Source of the DNA: Viridothelium virens
Taxonomy: Eukaryota > Ascomycota > Dothideomycetes > Trypetheliales > Trypetheliaceae
NCBI GenBank assembly: GCA_010094025.1
Contig: ML991774.1
Coordinates: forward strand, 2,821-66,820
DNA: 64,000 nucleotides
Direction of reading: 5' to 3'
A model generated the notes under the pieces. The model ran no database searches, was not told the DNA's origin, and saw nothing but the letters and a program-made list of their open reading frames with translations. Made by a program: the position numbers and the translations under genes. Numbering within the stretch: position 1 is the first letter of the stretch; every line of letters begins with the position of its first letter. Positions 21,705-31,713 of the stretch are shown here, one piece after another.

Positions 21705-23508
21705 CTACTCGCGCTTCCTCGCAGCTTTGAGTGCATCGGCATTCAGTTCAGGACCTGGATCAGCCTCATCTTCTTCTTCTATACTCTCCGGTGTCAAATT
21801 CTCAGGAGGGACAGCCTCTCCACTCTCATCAAGATGTTTCTTCGACTGTAACACAATGCTCTCGGCCTCACTAATGCCACCTTCCTTGGTAGCAGGATCG
21901 CCATCAACGCCAATGGGCTCAATCTTACGGTCGACCGTGTTTTGGACAGCCTTATTGTCGAACCGAACGATCATACAGGAGAGGTTATCTGTAGAAAAAC
22001 GCGACAAGGCGTGGTCGACGAGCTGTTTGGAAGCGGCTTGTGGTTCTACGGTCTGTCGAACAAGGTCGACAGCTTCCTGGTCGCTGCAGACATCCCAAAG
22101 CTGTTTGCACAGTCAGCATTCCTTTTCGAATGAGGGTGTGGTGAAAACTCACCCCATCACAGGCAAGTATAAGGAACTCATCGATGTCAGGCTGTATCAC
22201 CGTTTCGGTGGTATATGGGTGGCCTGTAACGAGATCCTTCATGTATGAATCGCCAAGGGCCCGGGTCACCGCCAGTACACCATTGACTCGATTGTTGAGA
22301 ATCAAGCCTCCAGCGTTAGCGATGCGCTTTCCCTCATTTTCATCGCTACCCTTATGGTCATAGGACAGCCGGAGTGCCTTGCCGTTTCGACATAAGACAA
22401 TTCGAGCGTCGCCGACATTGGCTGTGTACAGAACGCGTTGTCGCGAAGCAGATTCCCGCAACCGACTTTCTTGGGGCGCGGATGGTCTGTGTTCTGACAT
22501 CGTGCCTTTAGCAGTGTCACTATTAGTTTCTGAGTTGTTTGGACCGTCAGTGGAGGCATGCACGCTTGTGCTAGCATTCAAGTTTGCTGCTGGCTCCGAA
22601 GCTGCCTTGGCGGCAGCTGCAGCTGCAGGCGCGATTGCGCTTGATCCTGTAGCAGACTGAGAATTTGGAATCCTGTCTTCCCAGCGCAATACTGCAATGA
22701 CTGCAGTGCAGCCACTATTCTTGAGTGGTAGCTTTTCCAACTGTTGATCAACATTGGTAAAGGTCTGATCGAGCAACTCGGGTATGGGAGTGTTGGGATT
22801 CTTGCGTATCGTCTCTTCTAGAAGAATATGTAGCTTCTTCCCGCACCAGTCGGCTGCGAAGGTACCGGCATGACCGTCGAAAATGGCGAAGTATCCGTTA
22901 TCCGTTTCCACCACGTGTTGGAAGGATGTGTCTAGATTCGTCGTCAATGCATCAACGACAGAATTTCGGGATTTGGTTGCAGAATCGGGACCGAGAACAG
23001 GAGCCGGTGTGCTTAGAAAATTGTAGAGGTAGGCATGAGTATCTTCCATAGTACGACGACACTTCTTGTTCTTGTCTTCCGTCACCCCAACTCTAAAGGT
23101 AGACCTTGGACCAGGTACAGATTCTCCAGCAGAATTGTTGTAAGAGCCTTGAGGCACTGATAAAGCGGGATCGGTCTTACTTAACTTCTGAATCGGTGTT
23201 TGTGGCGTCTTCTCCCCCTGGCCATTGTTGTTCGCGGGAGTCCCATGTAGATGCAGAGACTGTTTAGCATTAGAGAATATGTCTCTCGCTTTTGACACGC
23301 CACTACTCCGACGTTTCTTGTCTCCACTTGGTCCGCTCTCTTCTGTCGTTTTCCTGCCAGGTGGACTATGACTTGAGTGGTTCTTCCTCTCAGCCCCATT
23401 GCCTGTATCTCCAGTCCCGTCGCTGCCAGGTCTTTGCGCGTCTGCAGGAGACTGTGGCTCAACAATCGGATCGTCGTCCTTTGGGGATGAACCAGAGGTA
23501 CCAAACAT
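21705..23508 (-). CDS. ptc1: PP2C-type protein phosphatase (PTC1-like)
   Basis: Exons 23508-22154 or 22153 and 22100-21705, with one 52-nt intron (22101-22152), give 583 residues. PP2C metal and phosphate motifs are present: RRTMED at 151-156, [10 protein letters not shown] with DGHAG at 211-215, [19 protein letters not shown] from 362, [10 protein letters not shown] at 411-420 and [12 protein letters not shown] across the intron. A low-complexity insertion of about 75 residues, Ala- and Ser-rich, splits the domain at 281-355. It resembles fungal PTC1 phosphatases that dephosphorylate MAPKs such as Hog1 (family knowledge). The N-terminal about 135 residues are polar and probably disordered. 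The frame remains open for some codons upstream of the chosen ATG, so a 5' exon is possible. Confidence 0.9.
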
Positions 23509-25445
23509 TCTGTTCAGCAGCCCTCCTTGCCCGGAGAAGCTCCTCCGCTTGTTGCCTGCCAGATTGACTTTTGTGATCTTTTACCGAACTGAAAGATTAG
23601 GAAGAGTCCAAGATTTCTAAAGCCAAAGCAAGAGGAATACAGGGTCGTGGGGACGATTGAAACGAGGAAACGAGGAGCTTCTCAGCGCAATGGACGACTC
23701 GACCCGGTGTGAGATAGGCTGTGTTTGATGTAAATATCAGTTTCTCTTTATCTGTATGAGAAGACAATTACAGGATTGCAAACTTGAGTTAAAGTCAAGA
23801 GGGGGTTCACATACCTGAGCACAATGCTGTGGACTTGAGGATGAGTGGGCGGGGCTCTCCAAACGCAGTGTGGTCTCTGCGGAGGTAAAGGCGCTTAGCT
23901 CCACGCAACCGCTGGATATCAGTCTGAGCCTCGCGTTGCGGACTCGCCGTGAGACTAGTCAGAAGATTTGTGGCAATGGAAATTCAAAGAAAAGACGACA
24001 TGTTCGAATTTGGCTCGAAGCTTTGGATGTGCGCGTGGTTGAGGTCCGGGATGAACGGTAGGGTTAGCAGCGCGATATGACGTATGGTTCTTGTGTCGTA
24101 ACCGTAACTCTAGATCTGCTCTATGGGTCCGAACTGAACCCAGCCTCAAATTGTCGCAGGACAAACGGAAACACGGGCAATCAGGCGCCAAATAGCGAAC
24201 AAGATGTCGAGGACCCCTAAGTCGCGGGTGGATGACCAATGCGTCCTGTTGGCAGCCAGAACGGACTCACCCACGCCGCTCAAAGACAGACACAATGAAA
24301 CCCGCAGTAATGGTGTGTGGTAGCGGCGCAGGTACACTTAATGGCCGACGCGCCTCGACTTTTTCACATTCAATCTACATATTCCGATACCTCCGCAGGT
24401 TTGGTGGCATTGGCATTTCATGACACGCGATGACGCCTATTGCATCCCGGGATTACCCCTCCCAGACTAGAACAATGGGTCAAACGACGCAAAAAGAGCT
24501 TGCCGTTTTAGGCATTCAATTGATTGCAGGTCTTTTTCTGATGCTGAGCATTATCGTCCACCAGTGCAGCCTTCCTCGGTTCTTACTCAAATACAGGGCA
24601 TCCCATCTAGCTCAGTCATTATGGCAGCCATGCAGAATAGGAGATGATTTGCTTGCTAGACTTTCAGTATTGAAGACTATCTTGCTGTAATGCTGGTGCC
24701 ATCTCCTACGAAGCTGGACTCATAGTTGTCCAGATCCTCGCGCGTATTCCAGGATAGATGCATTCATTACGACCAATCTTAAACCTGTCACCTTCTTCGA
24801 GTGGTTTCAGATCTTTTGCGACTTATCCAAACCCTTCACCAAGCCTGCTCTCTTGTAGAGCTTTCCGTATCAGACCAAAACAGCTGCCAAAATACTAGCA
24901 ATGATGCTAAGGTCTAAAAGTAGTAATCATACCCAGAGACTTGACATTCGCTCAAAACCCGCAGCATGAAGTTAGGGAATGTGGAGGAGTCATCTTCGAC
25001 AAGCCCGACGCGGTTGCTGTTGAAGACACCACTCACTTTCGTCTAACACTGCGTCGGACGTAGCGTTTGCGTCATTTTCAGGGCGATCGAAATCTTCCCC
25101 AAAAAGTTCCAACAGGGCTCTGTGCTTGACATTATCAACAAAGGTCGACATTGTCTCACACAGCTCAAGTAGGGTCTTGTGTGTGCTTCACATAACCGCG
25201 AACACCAGCCATTCGAGCGCCTTCGCACATTTCCACGCACGAATAATTTCTTCGCTTCCTTCTCGGCTGTTCCATTGGTTTCGTTCCTTGTTGTGGTAAC
25301 AAACTTGACACCGTATTCGACGAGCGGATCGTGGGTACCGCGAACCATCTTTTATGCTAGAGTGGGGGGGTTTCTTAGGTGGTTCACAACAAGAATGGGC
25401 TGTTGTCACGACATCAATCCCCACGGTATGTGCTGTCATCAAGTC
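23509..25445. other. 1.9-kb intergenic region with unresolved minus-strand coding traces
   Basis: 23509-24480 is the upstream region of the phosphatase gene with no gene seen. Between about 24870 and 25150 a minus-strand reading starting at ATG 25151 (MSTFVDNVKHRALLELFGED) can be spliced to SSTFPNFMLRVLSECQVSG and a further short exon, about 79 residues in all. More coding-like sequence lies upstream in a different frame (EEIIRAWKCAKALEWL). I do not recognise it and cannot fix its limits. Confidence 0.3.
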
Positions 25446-26323
25446 TCATTCCTCTGTTGGTGATTGTCCTTTTGTCTTTCGCACCTGTTCGATACTCTCG
25501 TCAAGCAGAGCAATCTCTGCTTCAACACTCAGCAATTTTTCTTCTAGCATTCTTTGGTAGTCTTCATCCGATATATATTTGAATGGAGTCCAGCTACTCT
25601 CGGCAAGCCGTTTCCAGACGCTCGACTTCTCGATATGGGTATGCTCGTTGTTGCTAGCGGCGGCTTTCTTGCGCACTTGGGAGTTGTAGAAGGACTGTCC
25701 AATGTACCCAAACGCGGAAAACATTATCATACCAGGCAAAATGTTGGCTCTTCCACCTATGGGCCATCAGCTATAAGGGAAAGCCCAGACTCCATATGCC
25801 CTGTCGTACTTACGTGCTAAGAAACCTATAATCCCTCCTGTGAAGCCTCCAGCGATTGCACTAGCTTTAATGCGGTCATCCGGCGTGACTTTTTCGATCT
25901 GCCAGGCATGCAAGATTGCACTTCTCGCGGCTTCAAATGATCAGAATAGCACAAGGAGAAATGAGAAGTGTGGGTCTTGATTTACCCCAGTATGTAGATC
26001 CTAGCGCGAAACACTGCAAACCCGATGCACCTGCGAAAAGTACAGGCGTGCTCGAGCGGACAATGCCTGCAACTCCTCCAATCAAAACACCAGACACACC
26101 TAACCACAGCATTCAGTCCATTATTCGTCTGTAAGAATAGACGTGAAGAAGATGAAGGTCACAGGAATTGAAACAAATCTCAAAATAAAACGATGAAGTT
26201 ACGCAAAGAACGATTGCGGAAGGCGAAAAAAGTTTCAAACTTACCGGTCATGCATCCCACCTTTAGTGCTGGCAAAAAGACATCATTTGAGACTCCCAGA
26301 GACTGATTCCCAGATTGGCTCAT
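25446..26323 (-). CDS. Tim17/Tim22/Tim23-like small membrane protein
   Basis: Exons 26323-26245, 26099-25986, 25930-25814 and 25756-25446 give 206 residues with consistent phases. Glycine-rich membrane segments recall the Tim17 superfamily: GVSGVLIGGVAGIVR, FAGASGLQCFALGSTYWAAR and KASAIAGGFTGGIIGFLARG, followed by IMFSAFGYIGQSFYNS. The last 80 residues are charged and helical (LEEKLLSVEAEIALLDESIE), likely a coiled coil outside the membrane. It is probably a mitochondrial inner-membrane protein, but no specific orthologue is claimed. It is divergent from eIF4B with a 341-bp shared promoter. Confidence 0.75.
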
Positions 26324-26664
26324 CTTCTGAGAGAAAGCGCCGAGGGAGTCTGCGTGGCGGGAAGTGAGGAGGACAATATTAGCCTCCAGGAGCTCCAGAG
26401 CGAGTACGGAGTAAAGACGGGTTGGAGGAAAGGGCCATGTGAGATCCCGATCGGGCTTAGGTCATTGATTTTAGACCGAACTTCAACATCAAACGCCTCG
26501 CACCAGAAGAAAATCACCTCGCTGACCAGGTACCATTGATCAACCTGAGGCTGCGACCAGCCTTTGAACCGTCTCAACACCTTACTCGTCGGAGGAATTG
26601 CATCCTTCGACAATACCCAGTCAGCGCGCACCTTCTCAAGCGCGCTGCCTGACCTTACGCAATC
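26324..26664. promoter_or_regulatory. Divergent promoter, Tim17-like gene and eIF4B
   Basis: 341 bp separate the two start codons. No TATA box is obvious. The word gcgagtacggagtaaag near 26399 contains the TACGGAGTA motif seen elsewhere in the window. Confidence 0.4.
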
Positions 26665-28668
26665 ATGGGTGAGTAACGAGCTACATGACGTGAAGCCTTG
26701 CCGCCAAGCCAATTTATACGCCCTTATCACAAGAAACCCGAGCTGACGATGTGCCGAAATAGCTCCAGCAAAGTCGAAAAGCCAGAAACTGTCCCTGGGA
26801 GAATTCCTAGGCGATCAGTGTACGTCACCACTCTTCTACAAGTAGTGTACGAATAATGATTGACTGGTCATAGCACTCGGCTCATGGGCGGACGAAATGG
26901 AAGATATGCCTGTTTCCTGTAAGTTCTGACAGATAACTTCTATTGTGACTGCTCGCTAATAAGGTATGCAGCTGGTTAGTGTTCTCGCTTGCTTGGCAAA
27001 AAGCGCCTCATCTTCACTCAAAACTTCTTCGGCACTGACTTTATCGACTTCCGCAGATTCAAGAGCAGGATATGGCGGCAATGACAGACGCGCCTTCAGC
27101 AGTGCCTCATCTTTTGGCGACCGTGGTGGCTTCGGGGAAAGGGATCGGGGTGGCTTTGGGGGTGAGTGTCCATAGAAATAACGTTTCTGCTCATCGAAAT
27201 CTACACATACTTATCACTGAATAGATCGTGGAGGATTTCAACCTCGCGAGAGATTGCCCCTTCCTTCAAAACCACCTTATACCGCCCACTTGGGTAACTT
27301 ATCCTATGATTCGACTGAGGGAGATATACAGGACTTCTTCACCGGGTGCGCTGTATCGAGTGTGCGCATAGTTGAAGACAAGCAGGCAGGCAGACCGAAA
27401 GGGTTTGCCTATGTCGAGTTCAGTACACTGGACGGGCTGAAAAAAGCGCTTGACCTTGACAACACTCCATTTGCTGGGAGGACACTTAGGATTAGTGTTG
27501 CAGATCCTCGTATGTTCGATCAACGCCCTTTCCAGGCTGAGATGACATTGACTGATGTGCAAATGTAGCAAAGGATCGTCCAGAAGCTCGCGAACTCACC
27601 GACTGGACGCGAAAGGGACCGCTACCCGACCTCCCGAATCAGCGTCGCGCATCTGATAGGCCAGGATTCCGAAACTTCGATTCTGGATCGGACGCTGGGA
27701 GCGAACGAGCAGAGCGTCGAAGACCACCTCCGTTTGAAGGCGATGGCAAATCTCGGGACTTTGGCAATTGGGAGAGGAAGGGGCCGCTCTCACCTGTGCC
27801 GTCAGCAGCACCTCAGGTACGAGAAGGAGGAAGAGCCCGTGCTGGAGAGGGGCTCCGAGAGCGAAGGGCCTCCCCGCAATGGGGTGAAGCCCGGTCAAAC
27901 GAGGGGTCGCGGCCACCCAAGGAGAGGCCTCAGTACGATCGTCAGCCGACTGCACCGGAAATGGATAACCAGTGGCGAGCCCGGATGAAGCCGGATGCCC
28001 CTGTCACTTCACCGACTCCCACGCCTGAAGCCAGTACACCTTCTTCACCTGCTGGACCACCCCCGGCGGCGACAAGACCAAGACTCAACCTCTCTAAAAG
28101 GACTGTCTCTGAAGCTGAACCCGGCCCTCCCTCTGCAGGTTCTGAATCGAAGTCTAGCATCTTTGGTGGAGCGAAGCCTATCGATACTGCGACACGCGAA
28201 AGAGAGATCGAGGAGAAGCGCCAAATCGCTCTGCGGCAGAAGAAGGAACAGGATGATAAAGTTCGAGAGGAGAAGCGACTTGCAAAGGAGGCTACCGCCA
28301 AAGCCGAGAAGGACAAAGGTGCTGCATCACCTATCGCACCACAAGACGATGCAAAGGGTGCTGCAAAAGGAGAGGAAAAGGAGAATGGTGGGACCCCTAC
28401 CCAAGCTGGACGAAATTATGAAATATTAAGACGCATGGCGGAGGGCGATGAAGAGGGCGATGAAGGTGCAGTTGACGCGCCAGCGAATGGAAACATCACG
28501 GAAGACAAGGAAGTCAAGCCAAAAGAAGTTGTGAGAGACATACAGAAGGATGGCGAAGAATCTACTCCGGGATCGACGGCAGAGAATCTTGAGGAGGACG
28601 GCTTCAGCACTGTGACTCGAAAGACGAAGAACAACAGGAGGGGCGGCTCTCGAGCTCTGGCATCCTAA
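26665..28668 (+). CDS. tif3: Translation initiation factor eIF4B (RRM protein)
   Basis: Exons 26665-26668, 26763-26819, 26874-26918, 27057-27161, 27225-27509 and 27569-28668 give 531 residues. The N-terminus reads MAPAKSKSQKLSLGEFLGDQ then LGSWADEMEDMP, the signature of fungal eIF4B. An RGG-like block follows (GGFGERDRGGFGDRGGF), then one RRM: YTAHLGNLSYDSTEGDIQDF with RNP-2, and GRPKGFAYVEFSTLDGL with RNP-1. The C-terminal half is repeat-like, charged and disordered, with a long KREEKRLAKEA-type helix. It stimulates eIF4A-dependent 40S recruitment in the cytosol. Exon 1 is only four bases (ATG plus G), so the first intron follows the start codon at once. Confidence 0.9.
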
Positions 28669-30207
28669 AGTAACGCCCCGGTGCTGGACCCTTTTTTCCC
28701 CAATAGAGCGAGGGGGTGCCTCTTCTACTCCATTTCTATGAGACGGTTAGAGAGCATCTCATCTATCGGCGTATAAGGTATTGCGTGTGGGCTGCATGGC
28801 GCTTGTGATACTTTCTAGCCTTTGATGTACCGAAAAATGTTCTTTGAGCACCTTTGTCCTGTCTTCTCCTATCACTCGGTTTCTCTCCTCCAGCATACAC
28901 GCAACGCCACTGTTCAACCAAGCCTTTGCAAGCCATTGGAGGTCTTGTGCTGAGGGGGAGGATTGGCGACCTTTCCATCCCGTCTGTCAATCTTCCACAT
29001 CTTCGGCGCAATATTTCACTTACCCCCTCAACTTCATCGGTTTCTCTCCGAACATGAAAACTGCTTATTAAATTCTCGGTGCATGCTTCTGTCGGCCAGG
29101 GTAGCAAAACAATTTACCTGTCCGGACTGCAGTGAGGCTGTTGTGGAATAATTCTGGCTTTTGCATGTAATAAAATGCACATCTACAGGCTGCAGTGTTA
29201 GAGATTGCTCTGTGTAAAGTTTTGTGTATTTCTAGTGGCACCATGGAAGTTTCACAAGATTACGACTTCAAGTAAAGGGGACAATAAGTAACGAAGATTC
29301 GGTCTAATAGGATTGCGTCGATTGGTCATTTGATGTTGCTGTCTCGCGATTATACGTTATGCATCACATTGTCAGCTACCTGATGAACGTAGGTTCAGCA
29401 AGCTGGCGAAGCCGTCGGTTATGCCTTGCTTCCTCGGCAAGGTAAAATGGCACTGAAATGAACACACATTGCCGACCGCATCGGCTGTACAGTTTCAGAT
29501 GATCAAAGTTCACAGCGTTGTGATAACTGACCTCCCGTAAACGGTACCAAATGAATTTCCATATACCTATCAGAAAGGCCCAGAGAGAATGTGTGTTTCG
29601 TTGAGTACAGACGCTTTCCAATCGTTTTGTTAGAGGCCAAAATACTGTAATACGCAAAGAACTAGAATAAAGATCTTAAGCACAGATGGACCATGGTACT
29701 GAGTACGGAGTACGGAGGTACATAGCGAGTCTAATCGAACGTCTGGGGCCTAACAATTGGGCCATTAGTTCACTGGATTCGGCCATGTTTTGACCAAGTC
29801 AGTGCAATCATCTGTGGCAGCTGCAGAAACCGGCGATAATTTCGCCAAGCACCAAAGCACGCAGGCACGGCAAGATTAGACCAGCTGAAGAGTAAGGCTG
29901 AGGGATTCCTCGCTTGGGACTAGAATATTAGGTACTGCAGGGATTGCACGGAAATGTGCATCATGGCATGCGACCACTTTTCTTATGCGGACTCCCATGA
30001 CAACGACAACTTCATTCACTACCTACATAGGTAATTCCCACTTCAGCCCACCTTTTCTCCTGTATCGTCTGTTTCGAGTCATCAGTCTGCTTCTACTGCA
30101 TAACATGCATCTACTAGCGCTTATTAGAATATCTCGTTCGCCCTCCACTCTTTTATGAACGCCTTCAGCATAGACCAGATCCGTCATTCTCAGCCTCACC
30201 TTCCATA
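28669..30207. other. Intergenic region between eIF4B and DOT1
   Basis: About 1.5 kb without a supportable gene. The word gagtacggagtacggaggtac at 29702-29722 is a short TACGGAG tandem. Frames at 28763-29150 and 29376-29657 lack coding logic. Confidence 0.45.
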
Positions 30208-31713
30208 ATGTCTTTCCTCTTTGGCGGCAAGAAAGGAAGTGCGACTGTACATACTGTGATACAGAACACTCAGAAAAAGCCGAACAAACCGACACAGGCG
30301 CGAGAGGATCCTAAAGTCGTTCCGGCTCGAGCCAGCCCACACCCTTCGAAGGCTCTCTCAGTTGGCAATAAAAGACCAACTCCAAGAAGCAGTCCTAAGC
30401 CTGCAGCGGTTGCTCGAGAGCGCATTGCAAGCAGTAGAAGTCGAAACAGCTCAACTCCTACCCAACAGTTCAGCTCGGACAGCGAAAGCAGCGAGGAGGA
30501 CAATGAGATTGATTTGGCACCAGCGAGGAAGCGGGCGCGGGTAGAAGAGAGCGATCTCGACAGGAAGCTATGCGCGATAGACGATGAGGTCGCAGAGGCC
30601 GAAAGGGAAATCTCCCGTCTAGTCGAGAGCGCAGATGTCACCTCAAAGGACACTACGAGCGGGCTACGCTCAGCATTCGATAGTCCAGACGAAGTCCAAA
30701 CCGTCGAGCTCCAATATCCCAGCCGCTATCCTCCGGAGCGCTTCCAACTCGTCTACCCCCGCCAAGAAAAAGACTACCGCCCCGTCGTCGACATCATCGA
30801 AACCATCGAACAGATCGCCCTCCACCACTTCTCCCCCTCCGACTCCAAACTCCTCCTCGACGACAGCGCCGGCTACCCCGCCCGCCTCCGCCGCGCCCTC
30901 AACAAGCAAATCCCCGCCGACTTCACCGCCGCCCTCGCCGCCTGGAACAGCGAGCTGCAGAGCGCCATCCACGCCGGGACCTGCTCCACGCACCTCTCTC
31001 ACTCGCACACCATCCCGCTCGCGCTCGCCGACAAGATCTACTGGCAGACGTACGCGCGCACCGTCTCGCCCCACGTCGACCGGCTCCGCCGCTACAACGC
31101 AGGGACCGACGACGTCTACGGCGAGCTGCTCCCCCGCTTCGTCCACGACATCATCCGCGACACGGGCCTGCGCTCCGCTCACACCTTCGTCGACTTGGGC
31201 TCCGGCGTCGGCAACGCCGTGCTGCAGGCGGCGCTGGAGGCGGGCTGCGAGGCGTGGGGCTGCGAGCTGGAGCCGACGCGGGCGCGTCTGGCGGAGGAGC
31301 AGGCGCGCGATTTTCGCGCCCGCTGTCGTATGTGGGGCTTGCGGATTGGCCGGATTGGGTTGGTTGAGGGTGACTTTACGAAGCATCCGAAGGTGGTGGA
31401 GCTGATCCCCCGCGCGGATGTGATTCTTGTGAATAATGAGAAGTTTCAGCCGCGGCTGAATGATGCGCTGCTGCGCATGTTTCTCGATTTGAAGGATGGC
31501 GCGAGGATTGTGAGTCTGAAGAGTTTTGCGCCGGAGGGGCGGAAGGTGACGGAGAGGAATGAGAATAGCGTGGCGAATATGTTGAGGAGTAAACGGAAGT
31601 TCTTTGGGAGTGATAGTGTGAGCTGGACGGATAGTGGGGGCGAGTATCATGTGGCGGTGAAGGTGCCTTATGAGGAGAGGGTGAATGGGAAGAAGAGAAA
31701 GTCAGATGATTAA
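30208..31713 (+). CDS. dot1: DOT1 histone H3 lysine-79 methyltransferase
   Basis: One uninterrupted exon of 501 residues. The N-terminal about 150 residues are basic and Ser-rich (DNA- and nucleosome-binding type). The catalytic fold begins near residue 185. Key blocks are VYGELLPRFVHDII (about 302-315), the SAM-binding FVDLGSGVGNAVLQ (Asp329, G331-x-G333-x-G335), GCEAWGCELEPTRARLAEEQ and VILVNNEKFQPRLND (Asn-Asn-Glu-Lys-Phe at 409-413), all conserved in Dot1. It methylates H3K79 in chromatin and supports silencing and DNA-damage checkpoints. The middle of the gene, about 30770-31330, is markedly more GC-rich than its flanks, with strong C/G third positions. This creates long shadow frames on both strands. 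Confidence 0.96.
   Translation: MSFLFGGKKGSATVHTVIQNTQKKPNKPTQAREDPKVVPARASPHPSKALSVGNKRPTPRSSPKPAAVARERIASSRSRNSSTPTQQFSSDSESSEEDNEIDLAPARKRARVEESDLDRKLCAIDDEVAEAEREISRLVESADVTSKDTTSGLRSAFDSPDEVQTVELQYPSRYPPERFQLVYPRQEKDYRPVVDIIETIEQIALHHFSPSDSKLLLDDSAGYPARLRRALNKQIPADFTAALAAWNSELQSAIHAGTCSTHLSHSHTIPLALADKIYWQTYARTVSPHVDRLRRYNAGTDDVYGELLPRFVHDIIRDTGLRSAHTFVDLGSGVGNAVLQAALEAGCEAWGCELEPTRARLAEEQARDFRARCRMWGLRIGRIGLVEGDFTKHPKVVELIPRADVILVNNEKFQPRLNDALLRMFLDLKDGARIVSLKSFAPEGRKVTERNENSVANMLRSKRKFFGSDSVSWTDSGGEYHVAVKVPYEERVNGKKRKSDD

Noticed and set aside
30635-31405. 256-codon plus-strand frame overlapping DOT1
   Set aside because: Out-of-frame reading of DOT1 giving Ser/Pro/Thr-rich nonsense caused by high GC.
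30670-31650. 326-codon minus-strand open frame
   Set aside because: It is the antisense shadow of the GC-rich part of DOT1; composition is low-complexity Val/Gly/Glu-rich and no domain is present.
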